From DAINPP01 sp963667315 (GTDB lineage: Bacteria > Thermotogota > Thermotogae > MWEM01): 64,000 nucleotides of DNA. The stretch is taken from positions 2,666,001 through 2,730,000 of the forward strand of contig OY763325.1 of NCBI GenBank assembly GCA_963667315.1. The letters run 5' to 3'. Both the position numbers and the translations under genes were made by a program. Positions 7,617 through 15,723 of this stretch are shown piece after piece. Within the stretch, counting starts at the first letter, position 1, and every line of letters starts with the position of its first letter. Below the pieces are notes generated by a model. It worked only from the letters and a program-made list of their open reading frames with translations, searched no databases and had not been told where the DNA came from.

Positions 7617-8684
7617 TTAATTCAAATAAGCACCAATTCCGTTTTCCATGAGTTCATCATGTGTCGGAACGTTTTCAAACATAAGCTGCTTGTCGCTGAA
7701 CATATTCCATGTTTCAGACAAATAACCAACGAGATTGAGATGCATTCCGACTCTGTGTTCCAGTGGGAAATCAGGGTCTGAGATCACATCCTTTTTTCCG
7801 GGGTCTCTGTCCTGTCCCGGATTTGGTGATTCGGAGAGAAATGAAATACAGTTGGAGTTGTCTCCGATTTCTCTATGACTGAGTCCTCTGTAATCCACAT
7901 TGGATTCCTCGAGTTTCATTGGTATACCGTTGTCTTCCATCAGCATGACGGTAATAGCACCAATTTCCAGGCCTCTTGTATGGCAAACGAGCATATAAGC
8001 CAGGCGTCCACCGTAATATTCCGTTCCATCAGCCTTTGTAACGACTCTCGGTGTGTCGCTTTCGTGCATGTCCAGGTTAAAATCAACGTTTTCCTGTTTG
8101 ATCATCTGAAGAATGGCGTACGCTAACTGCTGTGTTCCATTTCCGTCAGCCTTTCCGGGATGAGCTCTGTTGAGATTTCTGGCTTCTTCACCGTTTTCAA
8201 GTTCCATGCCGGATGGGTAATGAACGTAAATCTCCGGATCCGCTTCACCCTGATCTGAAGGATCCGTCCTTCTGTCCGAATAAACGAGGAATCGGGAACC
8301 ACTCTTAGATTCAATTTGAATAAAATGCTCCTGATCTTCAATTACCGTATCAGGGATTGAAGCTGCGCTTGCATTTGAGAACGGGATAACGATAACACGA
8401 CCTATCGTTACTTCTGTATTTTCGATAAAAGTAATCGCAGCAGTTGTTCCCGCAATTTCTCTTGGATGGGTTCCCCCCATCAGAAGAAATGTTGCCCCTT
8501 CAACACCGCTATCCATAATATAGACAGGTGTGTCGAAATTTGTTCCTTTTAACGGTTCAAAATAATCGGAAAGCCATTTGGTTTCCGTTACCCCGTATCC
8601 CGGTCGGATATCCGGATAAAAATAGGCTCCGAACATAAGGGTCGAGATACAGATGATGATTATGAATAATGATATTTTTTTCAT
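7617..8684 (-). CDS. Secreted aspartoacylase/succinylglutamate desuccinylase-like metallohydrolase (copy 1)
   Basis: A 355-aa protein with an N-terminal signal anchor (about 1-22). The zinc motif GGTHPREIAG (H-x-x-E) near residue 72, NLNRAHPGK near 168, and LDMHESDTP near 200 are the metal- and substrate-binding elements of the M14-like AstE/AspA family, whose members cut acyl- or peptidyl-amide bonds of amino acids such as N-acylglutamate. It is exported, unlike classical AstE. A paralogue lies at 11142 in the same operon. Together with the gamma-glutamyltransferase it could degrade or trim a gamma-glutamyl polymer outside the membrane. The exact substrate is unknown. Confidence 0.75.
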   Translation of the reverse strand: MKKISLFIIIICISTLMFGAYFYPDIRPGYGVTETKWLSDYFEPLKGTNFDTPVYIMDSGVEGATFLLMGGTHPREIAGTTAAITFIENTEVTIGRVIVIPFSNASAASIPDTVIEDQEHFIQIESKSGSRFLVYSDRRTDPSDQGEADPEIYVHYPSGMELENGEEARNLNRAHPGKADGNGTQQLAYAILQMIKQENVDFNLDMHESDTPRVVTKADGTEYYGGRLAYMLVCHTRGLEIGAITVMLMEDNGIPMKLEESNVDYRGLSHREIGDNSNCISFLSESPNPGQDRDPGKKDVISDPDFPLEHRVGMHLNLVGYLSETWNMFSDKQLMFENVPTHDELMENGIGAYLN

Positions 8685-8728
8685 TTTTAATTACCCCCGA
8701 GGTTGAGTTTAGTTTTGACGCTTTGTTA

Positions 8729-8750
8729 AATCCCCTCCAGGGAGGGGATT
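8729..8750. repeat. Perfect palindrome between operon genes
   Basis: AATCCCCTCC and GGAGGGGATT form 10-bp arms around a two-base centre (AG). It lies in the 76-base gap between two minus-strand genes and could form a strong RNA hairpin, for example a terminator, attenuator or mRNA-stabilising stem. No T-run follows on the minus strand, so simple termination is doubtful. Confidence 0.6.
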
Positions 8751-8760
8751 ATAATAGGGA

Positions 8761-9312
8761 TTATTTCCCGAAAATTTCCTTCAGGACATTTCTTGCATCT
8801 GATGTCTTTTCAAAATTAAGCATGGGGATTTCTTTTTCTTCTGAGATTGTTGAGAATTTTCCGTCGTTGTTGGCATCGTTTTTGATGAGGAGAAGATCAC
8901 AACTATCGATCAATGTGTCGATAACGAGATCTGATGATGCCCCTCTTCTTGTTGATCCTTCTATCTGTGCGATAATGATGTTTGTTCCGTTTGGTTTTGC
9001 AGCTTCTACGAGTGCTTCAAGTCTTGCAATCTCGGTATCAATATCGATTCCGGCTGCTCCGAGTCCTTTACTGCTGGCTCCGGCAACGATGATGATCGTC
9101 TTGAAGTTTGCGAGATCCGCATAATCTGCGGCGACATTTTTTTCAAACACATAGTCAATCTTTCCGCCTTTTGCCAAAACCATCATCTGAAGGGCTCCGG
9201 GAGACTGTCCACCGGAAGTGATGAGAACAGGTTCTTCCATGGTGATTTCTTCCGCTGCAAAGGCAACGAATGCAAACAAGGCTACTAAGAGAAATAAAAC
9301 GATTTTTTTCAT
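8761..9312 (-). CDS. Small secreted protein, possibly DUF6305-like
   Basis: A 183-aa protein with a clear signal peptide (MKKIVLFLLVALFAFVAFA). The mature part begins with a strand-rich segment (EPVLITSGGQSPGALQMM) and continues as alternating strands and helices (KTIIIVAGASSKG, NIIIAQIEG, DLLLIKND), which suggests an exported alpha/beta fold of the flavodoxin or periplasmic-binding lobe type. It recalls proteins annotated as DUF6305, but I cannot confirm that. It lies between the gamma-glutamyltransferase and the first metallohydrolase, so it probably serves the same extracellular process. No catalytic motif is recognised. Confidence 0.6.
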   Translation of the reverse strand: MKKIVLFLLVALFAFVAFAAEEITMEEPVLITSGGQSPGALQMMVLAKGGKIDYVFEKNVAADYADLANFKTIIIVAGASSKGLGAAGIDIDTEIARLEALVEAAKPNGTNIIIAQIEGSTRRGASSDLVIDTLIDSCDLLLIKNDANNDGKFSTISEEKEIPMLNFEKTSDARNVLKEIFGK

Positions 9313-9346
9313 ATGTACACATCCTTTTTGATTAATGAGTGAAAAA

Positions 9347-9370
9347 GGGCAGTTCGTGAACTGCCCCTAC
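9347..9370. repeat. Palindromic repeat, variant copy of the GGGCAATTC family
   Basis: GGGCAGTTCGTGAACTGCCC followed by CTAC. Compared with the copies at 7497 and 7580, the base pair A-T in each arm is replaced by G-C on both sides (CAGTTC / GAACTG), so the palindrome is kept. It lies in the gap between the gamma-glutamyltransferase and the small secreted protein gene. Confidence 0.7.
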
Positions 9371-9382
9371 AGTATTGATGTA

Positions 9383-11119
9383 TTATTTTGACGGTGCTGA
9401 TGCGGCTCCGTTTCTTCTGACAGAACCGGCACCGATCATCATACCACTGTCTTCAACAGCGATAACATTTGGGCCTCCGAAATAAAGATCCGGGTAGTCG
9501 TAAATACTGACTTTGTGTCCCATTGCTTCAAGTACTTTAATGGTTTCTTCGGGCATTCCCGCTTCCAAAGGCATATCGGAATATCTTGCATAACCAACGA
9601 ATTTTGGCATACTGACAGCTTCGTCTATGGTCATACCGAAATCGATAAGATCAACGATCAACTGTGTAACGGTTGATATGATTCTTCCGCCACCGGGTGT
9701 CCCGATAACAAATTTAACTTCTCCGTCTTTCTGGATAACGGTTGGACAGATTGTTGTTCTTGGTTTCATCCCCGGTGCGAGATTGATGATGTCGCCTTCT
9801 CTGTAGGATGAGGCGAAGTTTCCAAGTTCGTTGTTGAGGAAGAATCCATCAACGAATGAAGCGGTTCCGTAGAAACTTGAAAGCGTCTGTGTCCATGCTA
9901 CGGCATTGCCATCTTTATCAACAACGGAGAAATGAGTTGTTGATGGGGATTCTATAACATTTTCCTGAGCCATAGCTGTGGCCGTGAGCTGTTCCAGCAT
10001 AACATCTTCAAAGGTTTTTCCCGCTTCAAATGGATAGGCATCCCCAACTTTGTCGAAGTATGTTTTTGGATCCATAGCTGCGTTCAAATCAAGATCAAGC
10101 ATGCGCATTCTGGCAAAGTCTTTGCTGATAAAACCATCAATTGGAAGATCAAAGAAAGCCGGATCTGAGATGTAGAATCTTCTGTCAACATCTCCGAGAA
10201 CGAGTGTCTGCTGAATGATATGGATGGCAAGCGGATCTGTTGGTTCCATCAATCCAAGATTGAAATTTTCAAGCATGTTGAGAACGGCGATGAGCTGTGG
10301 ACCGGAAACAGGAGCCCCCGGCGTGTAGAGATCATAACCTCTGTATGTACCGTGAACAGGAGCTGTTACGATAGCTTCGTAATTCATGAGATCTTCTTTC
10401 GTCATGAGTCCGCCGTTTTCTTTCATGTATGTGTCGATTGCATCTGCAATCTGACCCTTGTAGAAACAGTCAAGTCCATTTTCAAGAAGTTTTTCGTATG
10501 TCTGAGCGAGCGCTTCATTCTTGAACAGATCACCCGGTTCCCAAAGGAGCATATCGTTCAGATATTCAGGAGCTGAATTGAGCAATTTCTCATAAGCATC
10601 TGCCGTAACACCGGCAAATGTTTCATTAACGATAAAGCCTTCTCTGGCAAGTTTGATCGCAGGTGCAAGAAGTTCTTCCATCGGCAGTGTTGCACCGAGA
10701 TCGTAGATCTTCTGTATTCCTGCGACAACGCCCGGAACGAGTGCCCCACGAGGGGTATATTTTGATTTTGAAAGGGTTGTCTCCAGTTCGGCAAGTTTTT
10801 CATAAGTAACCGCACCGGGAACCATACTCTTGAAATCAACGGCATATTTTTCACCGTTTGCCATCGTGATAACCGCGAACCCTTCTCCTCCGATACCGGA
10901 AGCGTAAGGTTCAACAACCCCAAGGGCAAAACTGACAGCAATAGCTGCGTCTACTGCATTTCCGCCTTTTTCAAGGATCTGGGCACCAACTTCAGCTGCA
11001 TAGGAGCTGGCAGCTGCTACCATTCCCTTGCTGGATGCGACGGTCTGTGAGGTGACAGTACTAAATGCAAGTGATACGATCATAAAAAATACAACAACGA
11101 ACAAAACACTTTTTTTCAT
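9383..11119 (-). CDS. ggt: Secreted gamma-glutamyltransferase / gamma-glutamyl hydrolase
   Basis: A 578-aa protein with signal peptide (about 1-22). It carries the family start GMVAAASSYAAEVGAQIL, the GIGGEGF segment, the autocatalytic and catalytic Thr in SPSTTHFSVVD near residue 390, and the C-terminal GTPGGGRI motif, as in Ntn-type GGT. The precursor is expected to cleave itself before that Thr. Members move or hydrolyse gamma-glutamyl groups; the Bacillus anthracis relative CapD acts on poly-gamma-glutamate and anchors it to the wall. In an operon with pgsB and pgsC a CapD-like or polymer-degrading role is plausible. ATG 11119 with a GGAGGG site is chosen over an upstream ATG that overlaps the ribosome binding site. 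Confidence 0.9.
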   Translation of the reverse strand: MKKSVLFVVVFFMIVSLAFSTVTSQTVASSKGMVAAASSYAAEVGAQILEKGGNAVDAAIAVSFALGVVEPYASGIGGEGFAVITMANGEKYAVDFKSMVPGAVTYEKLAELETTLSKSKYTPRGALVPGVVAGIQKIYDLGATLPMEELLAPAIKLAREGFIVNETFAGVTADAYEKLLNSAPEYLNDMLLWEPGDLFKNEALAQTYEKLLENGLDCFYKGQIADAIDTYMKENGGLMTKEDLMNYEAIVTAPVHGTYRGYDLYTPGAPVSGPQLIAVLNMLENFNLGLMEPTDPLAIHIIQQTLVLGDVDRRFYISDPAFFDLPIDGFISKDFARMRMLDLDLNAAMDPKTYFDKVGDAYPFEAGKTFEDVMLEQLTATAMAQENVIESPSTTHFSVVDKDGNAVAWTQTLSSFYGTASFVDGFFLNNELGNFASSYREGDIINLAPGMKPRTTICPTVIQKDGEVKFVIGTPGGGRIISTVTQLIVDLIDFGMTIDEAVSMPKFVGYARYSDMPLEAGMPEETIKVLEAMGHKVSIYDYPDLYFGGPNVIAVEDSGMMIGAGSVRRNGAASAPSK

Positions 11120-11141
11120 AATTTCCCTCCTCAATATCTAT

Positions 11142-12263
11142 CTATTCCTTCACTTTAAGAAAAGTTCCCAACCCTTCTTCAAGGATTTCATCGTAGGTCG
11201 GAACTCCGTCTGTCAGGATCATTTTGTCAGGGTAGAGCATATTCCAGGATTCAAAAAATCCGGATATGGTTGCAATATGTCTGGCAACTCTAAGGTCCAT
11301 TGAATAACCGTCTTCATCGTATGCAACGAATAATTGTCCTCTTTCGGCTGCGTTGACATAAAATTTGTCTTTTCCGCTCAGGATCAATTCTTCCGAAGAA
11401 GCTCCACGCATCCTTCCCTGTGAAGGATTTGCCACTTCAAAAAGGACAGCCATGACATCCGTGGAATCTCCCCATTCTCGGTGACTGAGACCCCTCAGCG
11501 TAACCGGAGATTCTTCAAGTCCAATGGCAACGTCGTACATCTCCATCATCATCTGAGTTGTGACAGCGAGTTCGGCGGCATCCTGATGAAAGACGATGGC
11601 GTTGTTAACCGGATATTCCGGAGAGGATTCGTGCAGATCTATTGCAAGGTCTATCTTCTCTTTCTTTATCAATTCTACAATTGCGTAGGCAACCTGTTCT
11701 GTTCCGTATCCATCAGGTTTACCGGGATAACAACGATTCAGGTTGAGCGTTTCCGCACCACCGAGCGTCGTCCCCATCTGATGATTGAATATGGTTGGAT
11801 CGGGCCATTGATGAATGGAGTTCGTTTTTCTGGAACCGAATCTGAACGTTCTACCTTCGCCGGTGTTGATGGTAAAGAACTGAGGGTTACCTTCCATCGG
11901 TTCGGTATGTGTGGCCCCGGAACGGTTGGCCCATGGAATGATGTATATTTCACCCAATTCGACTGAAGAGATATTTTCAAGAAGGGTTATGGTCGTCAGG
12001 GCAGCGGCAGGTTCGTTTGCATGCGTTCCTCCGAGGATCAGGAATTTACCGCCCTCTGAAGTCCCTTTGAAGTGATAAACAGGTGTATCGAAGGCAGTGT
12101 CTTTGATGCCGTCAAACCAATCACTCAACATGGCTTTCTCAGTCAATCCGTCGCCCGGAAAAAGCTCGGGATCGTCCCACATCTGAGTGAATTCAAATCC
12201 GCAAATAAGGCATATTACCGTAACGATAGCGATAAATGTGATAAATTTGTATAGTCTCTTCAT
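11142..12263 (-). CDS. Secreted aspartoacylase/succinylglutamate desuccinylase-like metallohydrolase (copy 2)
   Basis: A 373-aa paralogue of the protein at 7617. It has a membrane-spanning N terminus (about 1-22), the zinc motif GGTHANEPAA (H-x-x-E), NLNRCYPGKPDG and AIDLHESSPEYP, in the same order and spacing. It is the first gene of the minus-strand cluster. Both copies keep the metal ligands, so two active enzymes with different substrates are likely. The start ATG 12263 follows a GGGGGGA site. The family acts on N-acyl amino acids or peptide ends; an action on gamma-glutamyl material is inferred from the operon. Confidence 0.75.
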   Translation of the reverse strand: MKRLYKFITFIAIVTVICLICGFEFTQMWDDPELFPGDGLTEKAMLSDWFDGIKDTAFDTPVYHFKGTSEGGKFLILGGTHANEPAAALTTITLLENISSVELGEIYIIPWANRSGATHTEPMEGNPQFFTINTGEGRTFRFGSRKTNSIHQWPDPTIFNHQMGTTLGGAETLNLNRCYPGKPDGYGTEQVAYAIVELIKKEKIDLAIDLHESSPEYPVNNAIVFHQDAAELAVTTQMMMEMYDVAIGLEESPVTLRGLSHREWGDSTDVMAVLFEVANPSQGRMRGASSEELILSGKDKFYVNAAERGQLFVAYDEDGYSMDLRVARHIATISGFFESWNMLYPDKMILTDGVPTYDEILEEGLGTFLKVKE

Positions 12264-12767
12264 AAATCCCCCCGAAGTTATTGAATTATTATTTTCAGAA
12301 AATAGGAATACTGAATTTATTTTCCATTTAGATTATAGACCAGTTTTTAACAAATAGTGTTAAGAATTAGTAAAATATTCGGAAAATGAAGTGTGCACTC
12401 AAGAAAAATGAACCTTCACAAAAGCAGACTTTTAAAATAATGCCTTTTCTTTTTTATGTTTATATGGAAAAGTGTAAATAATAGCACCTATTATCATTTT
12501 ATCACCGTATGAAAAGCTGAAACATGCATTCAAAACTTTTGATGATGAACGATGTCGAAACCGTTGACAAGATATAACCTCTTTTTTATTTTTACTAACA
12601 TTCTGAAAATTGAGTTAATCTTTCGAAATAAGAAGAGAAAATGAGATAATCTCAAATAAATGGAATTAAATGAACGTAATACGTGATTTTAAATATTGAG
12701 TATTTCTCAATTTCTTGATATAATTTTGGCGAAATAATCAATGACGGAAAATGAGAGGAGATAATCT
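12264..12767. promoter_or_regulatory. Divergent regulatory region with a promoter and repeated operator-like motifs
   Basis: About 500 AT-rich bases between divergent operons. For the plus strand, TTGAGT (12696-12701), a 17-base spacer and TATAAT (12719-12724, with TG extension) form a strong sigma-70-type promoter. The motif GAGATAATCT occurs at 12643-12652 (within the palindrome TGAGATAATCTCA, 12642-12654) and at 12758-12767 over the leader just before the start, and as GAGTTAATCT at 12612-12621. ATTGAG / CTCAAT arms (12695-12711) overlap the -35. For the minus strand, TATAAT is present at 12337-12332, and TTAACA / TGTTAA arms lie at 12347-12363. These look like regulator binding sites; the RpiR protein at 22361 is a candidate. 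Confidence 0.6.
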
Positions 12768-14270
12768 GTGTTGCAATTCAAGAATTCGATAATAGTTTCA
12801 TGTCAGGCTGAAGAAAATGAGCCATTACACGGTTCTGAAATAATGCAAAAAATGGCTGTTGCAGCAGTAGAAGGTGGTGCGAGTGGTCTCAGGGTCAATA
12901 CACCGGAAGATATACGTGCTGTAAAACAGGTTTCTGATTTACCCATTATAGGCCTTCAGAAAGATAGAGATGATAGCTACGAGGCCTTTATTACAGTGAC
13001 GAAAGAACAGGTGGATGATCTTGTGAAAGCGGGAGCGGATATTATCGCAATTGACAGTACGCGGGTATCACGCCCGATTCCACTAAAAGACCTTTATGAA
13101 TATGTCAGGAAGAATTATGGAAATATAAAAATTGTTGCCGATATTTCAGATATCGAAGATGTAAAAGAGATTATGGATCTGACACCCGATTTCATTTCTA
13201 CCACGCTTTCCGGTTACACCTCCTATACGTTGGAGCGTCCAAAACCGGATTTTGGACTCATCAGGCAAATAAAAAAAATAACCGACATACCGATCATTGC
13301 CGAGGGAAATTATATTTCACCTGATATGATCAGAAAGGCACTATTGCTGGGGGCTTATTCGGTTGTTGTAGGCGGTGCGATAACACGACCACAGCAGATA
13401 ACAAAAAGATTTAAAGAAAAAATAACCGATCTTGAACATAAAGAGATTAAAGCAATCGGGGTAGATATCGGCGGAACACGGACAAGGGTCGGAGTTGTCG
13501 ATCAATACGGTAATTTAATTGATTCTAAACAGAAAAGGAATCGTGAGAGTGCCGATGAGATAGTGACAGATATGTTGGAAATGATTTCTTGCTTTTTCTC
13601 GGATGAAATCTCTACGATCGGTATCGCAACGGCCGGGAGAATAGATGTATCCACCGGTGAAGTTCTTTATGCTTCTGAAAATCTGAGAAACTGGCAGGGC
13701 TTGAATTTCAAAGCGCTGATAAGGGAAAAATACGGTGTCACACCAACGGTGAACAACGATTCCAACATGGCTGCGTATTGTCAGTGGTTTTTTTCCGGGA
13801 TGAAAGACATCGTTTATATCACGGTCGGCACCGGTATAGGTTCCGGAATCATAGTGAACGAAAGACTCATAAACGGCATAACAGGTTCCGGTGGTGAGAT
13901 TGGACATCTGGTTTATCCTGGGAATGACAATATCTGCACATGTGGTAAAAGGGGTTGTATCGAAACGATTTTGAAAGGGGAACAGCTGCTTGAAATCGAT
14001 AAGAAATCCAGGCAGGAACGAATAGAAGCCTTTAAAGACTATGTAAATTGTTTTGCATGGGTTCTCGATTCCGTGAAAAATACCGTTGATTTTGAAAGAG
14101 CCTATCTCGGTGGTGTGATTCCGGAGTATGGCGAGGAATATCTTGAGGGAATCCGGGAAGCCTTTCAAAGGATCAATCTCAGAAACTCAGGAGACATTAT
14201 CGAATTTTCAACGGTGGGGAAAAATGCAGGGGTAATTGGTGCGGCGATCTATTCATTATTTGAAAAATAG
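12768..14270 (+). CDS. nanEK: Fused N-acetylmannosamine-6-phosphate 2-epimerase and ROK-family N-acetylmannosamine kinase
   Basis: A 500-aa two-domain enzyme. Residues about 1-220 are a NanE-type TIM barrel (GGASGLRVNTPEDIRAV, GADIIAIDSTRV, IIAEGNYISP, GAYSVVVGGAITRP). Residues about 226-500 are a ROK kinase with ATP motif DIGGTRTRVGVV, active-site NNDSNMAAY, GTGIGSG, and the zinc motif CTCGKRGCIE. The kinase phosphorylates ManNAc and the epimerase converts ManNAc-6-P to GlcNAc-6-P. This places the operon in sialic acid/ManNAc or related amino sugar catabolism. The GTG start is preceded by GAGAGGAG. No nanA lyase, nagA or nagB is seen in the window. Confidence 0.9.
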   Translation: MLQFKNSIIVSCQAEENEPLHGSEIMQKMAVAAVEGGASGLRVNTPEDIRAVKQVSDLPIIGLQKDRDDSYEAFITVTKEQVDDLVKAGADIIAIDSTRVSRPIPLKDLYEYVRKNYGNIKIVADISDIEDVKEIMDLTPDFISTTLSGYTSYTLERPKPDFGLIRQIKKITDIPIIAEGNYISPDMIRKALLLGAYSVVVGGAITRPQQITKRFKEKITDLEHKEIKAIGVDIGGTRTRVGVVDQYGNLIDSKQKRNRESADEIVTDMLEMISCFFSDEISTIGIATAGRIDVSTGEVLYASENLRNWQGLNFKALIREKYGVTPTVNNDSNMAAYCQWFFSGMKDIVYITVGTGIGSGIIVNERLINGITGSGGEIGHLVYPGNDNICTCGKRGCIETILKGEQLLEIDKKSRQERIEAFKDYVNCFAWVLDSVKNTVDFERAYLGGVIPEYGEEYLEGIREAFQRINLRNSGDIIEFSTVGKNAGVIGAAIYSLFEK

Positions 14271-14280
14271 GAGGGGTTGT

Positions 14281-15702
14281 ATGAAAAAGGTAATATTTAG
14301 TCTGTTAATTTTATCAATAATAAGTATGACAGCTTTTGGAAGTGGTTTGATGAACATCAGTGGGGCTTTTTTTCAGTTGGGCAACAGAATGATGGCAATG
14401 GGAGCCGATGAATGGGATGAGGAAATATCCGAATTTTCAGATTTAGGGATGGACACGATCATCGTTCAGTATTCGGCATACAACGATGTGTATTATTATC
14501 CCTCCAAATACGAAGATATTGAAGACGGTTCCTTGCCCGATGAATCCCTGATAGATGTCGTATGGGAAGGAATAGAGAAATGTGATGAATTAAGCGTGAA
14601 GATAACAAAGGACAAAGAAGTCGAATGGGTTATTTTCCCTGAAATAGAGATTTATTCAAATGGAAAGAATATCGCTTCCGAACTTGAATATGAGATGAGA
14701 CCAAGACCTTCCGCCAACTATCCCGATCAGGAGAGAAGACTGGTGGATGGATCAGAAGCCTTTTCATGGGGAGCAATGGTGGGCTGGCAGAGAAAGGATC
14801 ATATAGATATTACCTTCAAATTACCGGCGGATACCGTTGTGGAAAAAATCAGAATACCGTTTATGAGATCCACTGTCTCCGGGGTTGATGTACCGGGTAC
14901 CGGGTATACGGTATCTTTTTACAATGAAAATGTTGCATCGGCTCAATACCTTGTAGAGACACCTTATCCTGAAGTTGAAGAGCGGACATATCCGCTGAAT
15001 TATCTTATGAGTTCTGCTGAGAAATACGGGATAGATGTCTATTTGGGACTTGCGCTGGATTCCGCCTACTGGGAAGGGGAGTTTTCGGTAAAAGATCAGG
15101 CAAGGTATAACAAAAACATCATGAAAGAATTGTACAACATGTACAAGAATAACAAATCCCTGGCTGGCTGGTATGCCCCTGAAGAGATTGATGACAGAAA
15201 TTTCCAGACTGAAAATAAGAAAGAAGATATTAAATATTATCTCGGACAGATCGTCTCTTATGCCAGAATGTTGAGTAAAAAACCGGTGGTTATTTCTCCG
15301 TACTTTGGGGTGACACCGGATGGGGAACAGTATGCCCAGTTCTGGGATGAAATCTTTTCAACTGTCAAAATAGGTGTTTTCGCCATGCAGGATGGTGTGG
15401 GGACGAAAAGAACGACACCGGAAGAATCCGCGGCAGTTTTCAAGGCATTGAAACCGGTAATGGAAAAGCATGGCATCCAATACTGGGCCAATCTCGAAGT
15501 CTTTGAACAGACGCATGGGTGGCCGGTAGATTATGAACCATGGGCAGCCAAAACGGCTTCGATGGAGACGCTTGAAAAGCAGATTGAATTGATGTCACCG
15601 TTCGTCGAAAAGTTGATTGTTTTTGATTATCCAAATTATATGAGTCCTGAAACCGGAAGTAATTTGTATTCGGATTATGTGGAATACGTTGAAAATAAAT
15701 AA
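14281..15702 (+). CDS. Secreted DUF4434 glycosidase-like protein
   Basis: A 473-aa protein with a signal peptide (MKKVIFSLLILSIISMTAFG). The mature N terminus (ISGAFFQLGNRMMAMGADEWDEEI, then LGMDTIIVQYS) matches the start of DUF4434 TIM-barrel proteins, which are related to glycoside hydrolases. An inserted beta-rich galactose-binding-like segment (about 130-235: PSANYPDQERRLVDG, SWGAMVGW) resembles the repeats of the protein at 18762. The barrel resumes with LAGWYAPEEIDD, KPVVISPYFG, FAMQDGVG and YWANLEVFEQ. Acidic residues in these segments (E, E; D) are candidate catalytic residues. It probably acts on the sugar later imported. ATG 14281 is chosen for its AGGAGGGG site; an upstream in-frame ATG would overlap nanEK. 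Confidence 0.8.
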   Translation: MKKVIFSLLILSIISMTAFGSGLMNISGAFFQLGNRMMAMGADEWDEEISEFSDLGMDTIIVQYSAYNDVYYYPSKYEDIEDGSLPDESLIDVVWEGIEKCDELSVKITKDKEVEWVIFPEIEIYSNGKNIASELEYEMRPRPSANYPDQERRLVDGSEAFSWGAMVGWQRKDHIDITFKLPADTVVEKIRIPFMRSTVSGVDVPGTGYTVSFYNENVASAQYLVETPYPEVEERTYPLNYLMSSAEKYGIDVYLGLALDSAYWEGEFSVKDQARYNKNIMKELYNMYKNNKSLAGWYAPEEIDDRNFQTENKKEDIKYYLGQIVSYARMLSKKPVVISPYFGVTPDGEQYAQFWDEIFSTVKIGVFAMQDGVGTKRTTPEESAAVFKALKPVMEKHGIQYWANLEVFEQTHGWPVDYEPWAAKTASMETLEKQIELMSPFVEKLIVFDYPNYMSPETGSNLYSDYVEYVENK

Positions 15703-15723
15703 ATATCAAAAGGGAGGAGAAAA

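Noticed and set aside
13515..14168. A 217-codon minus-strand frame opposite nanEK
   Set aside because: It is the mirror of the ROK kinase domain; the plus-strand motifs are decisive.
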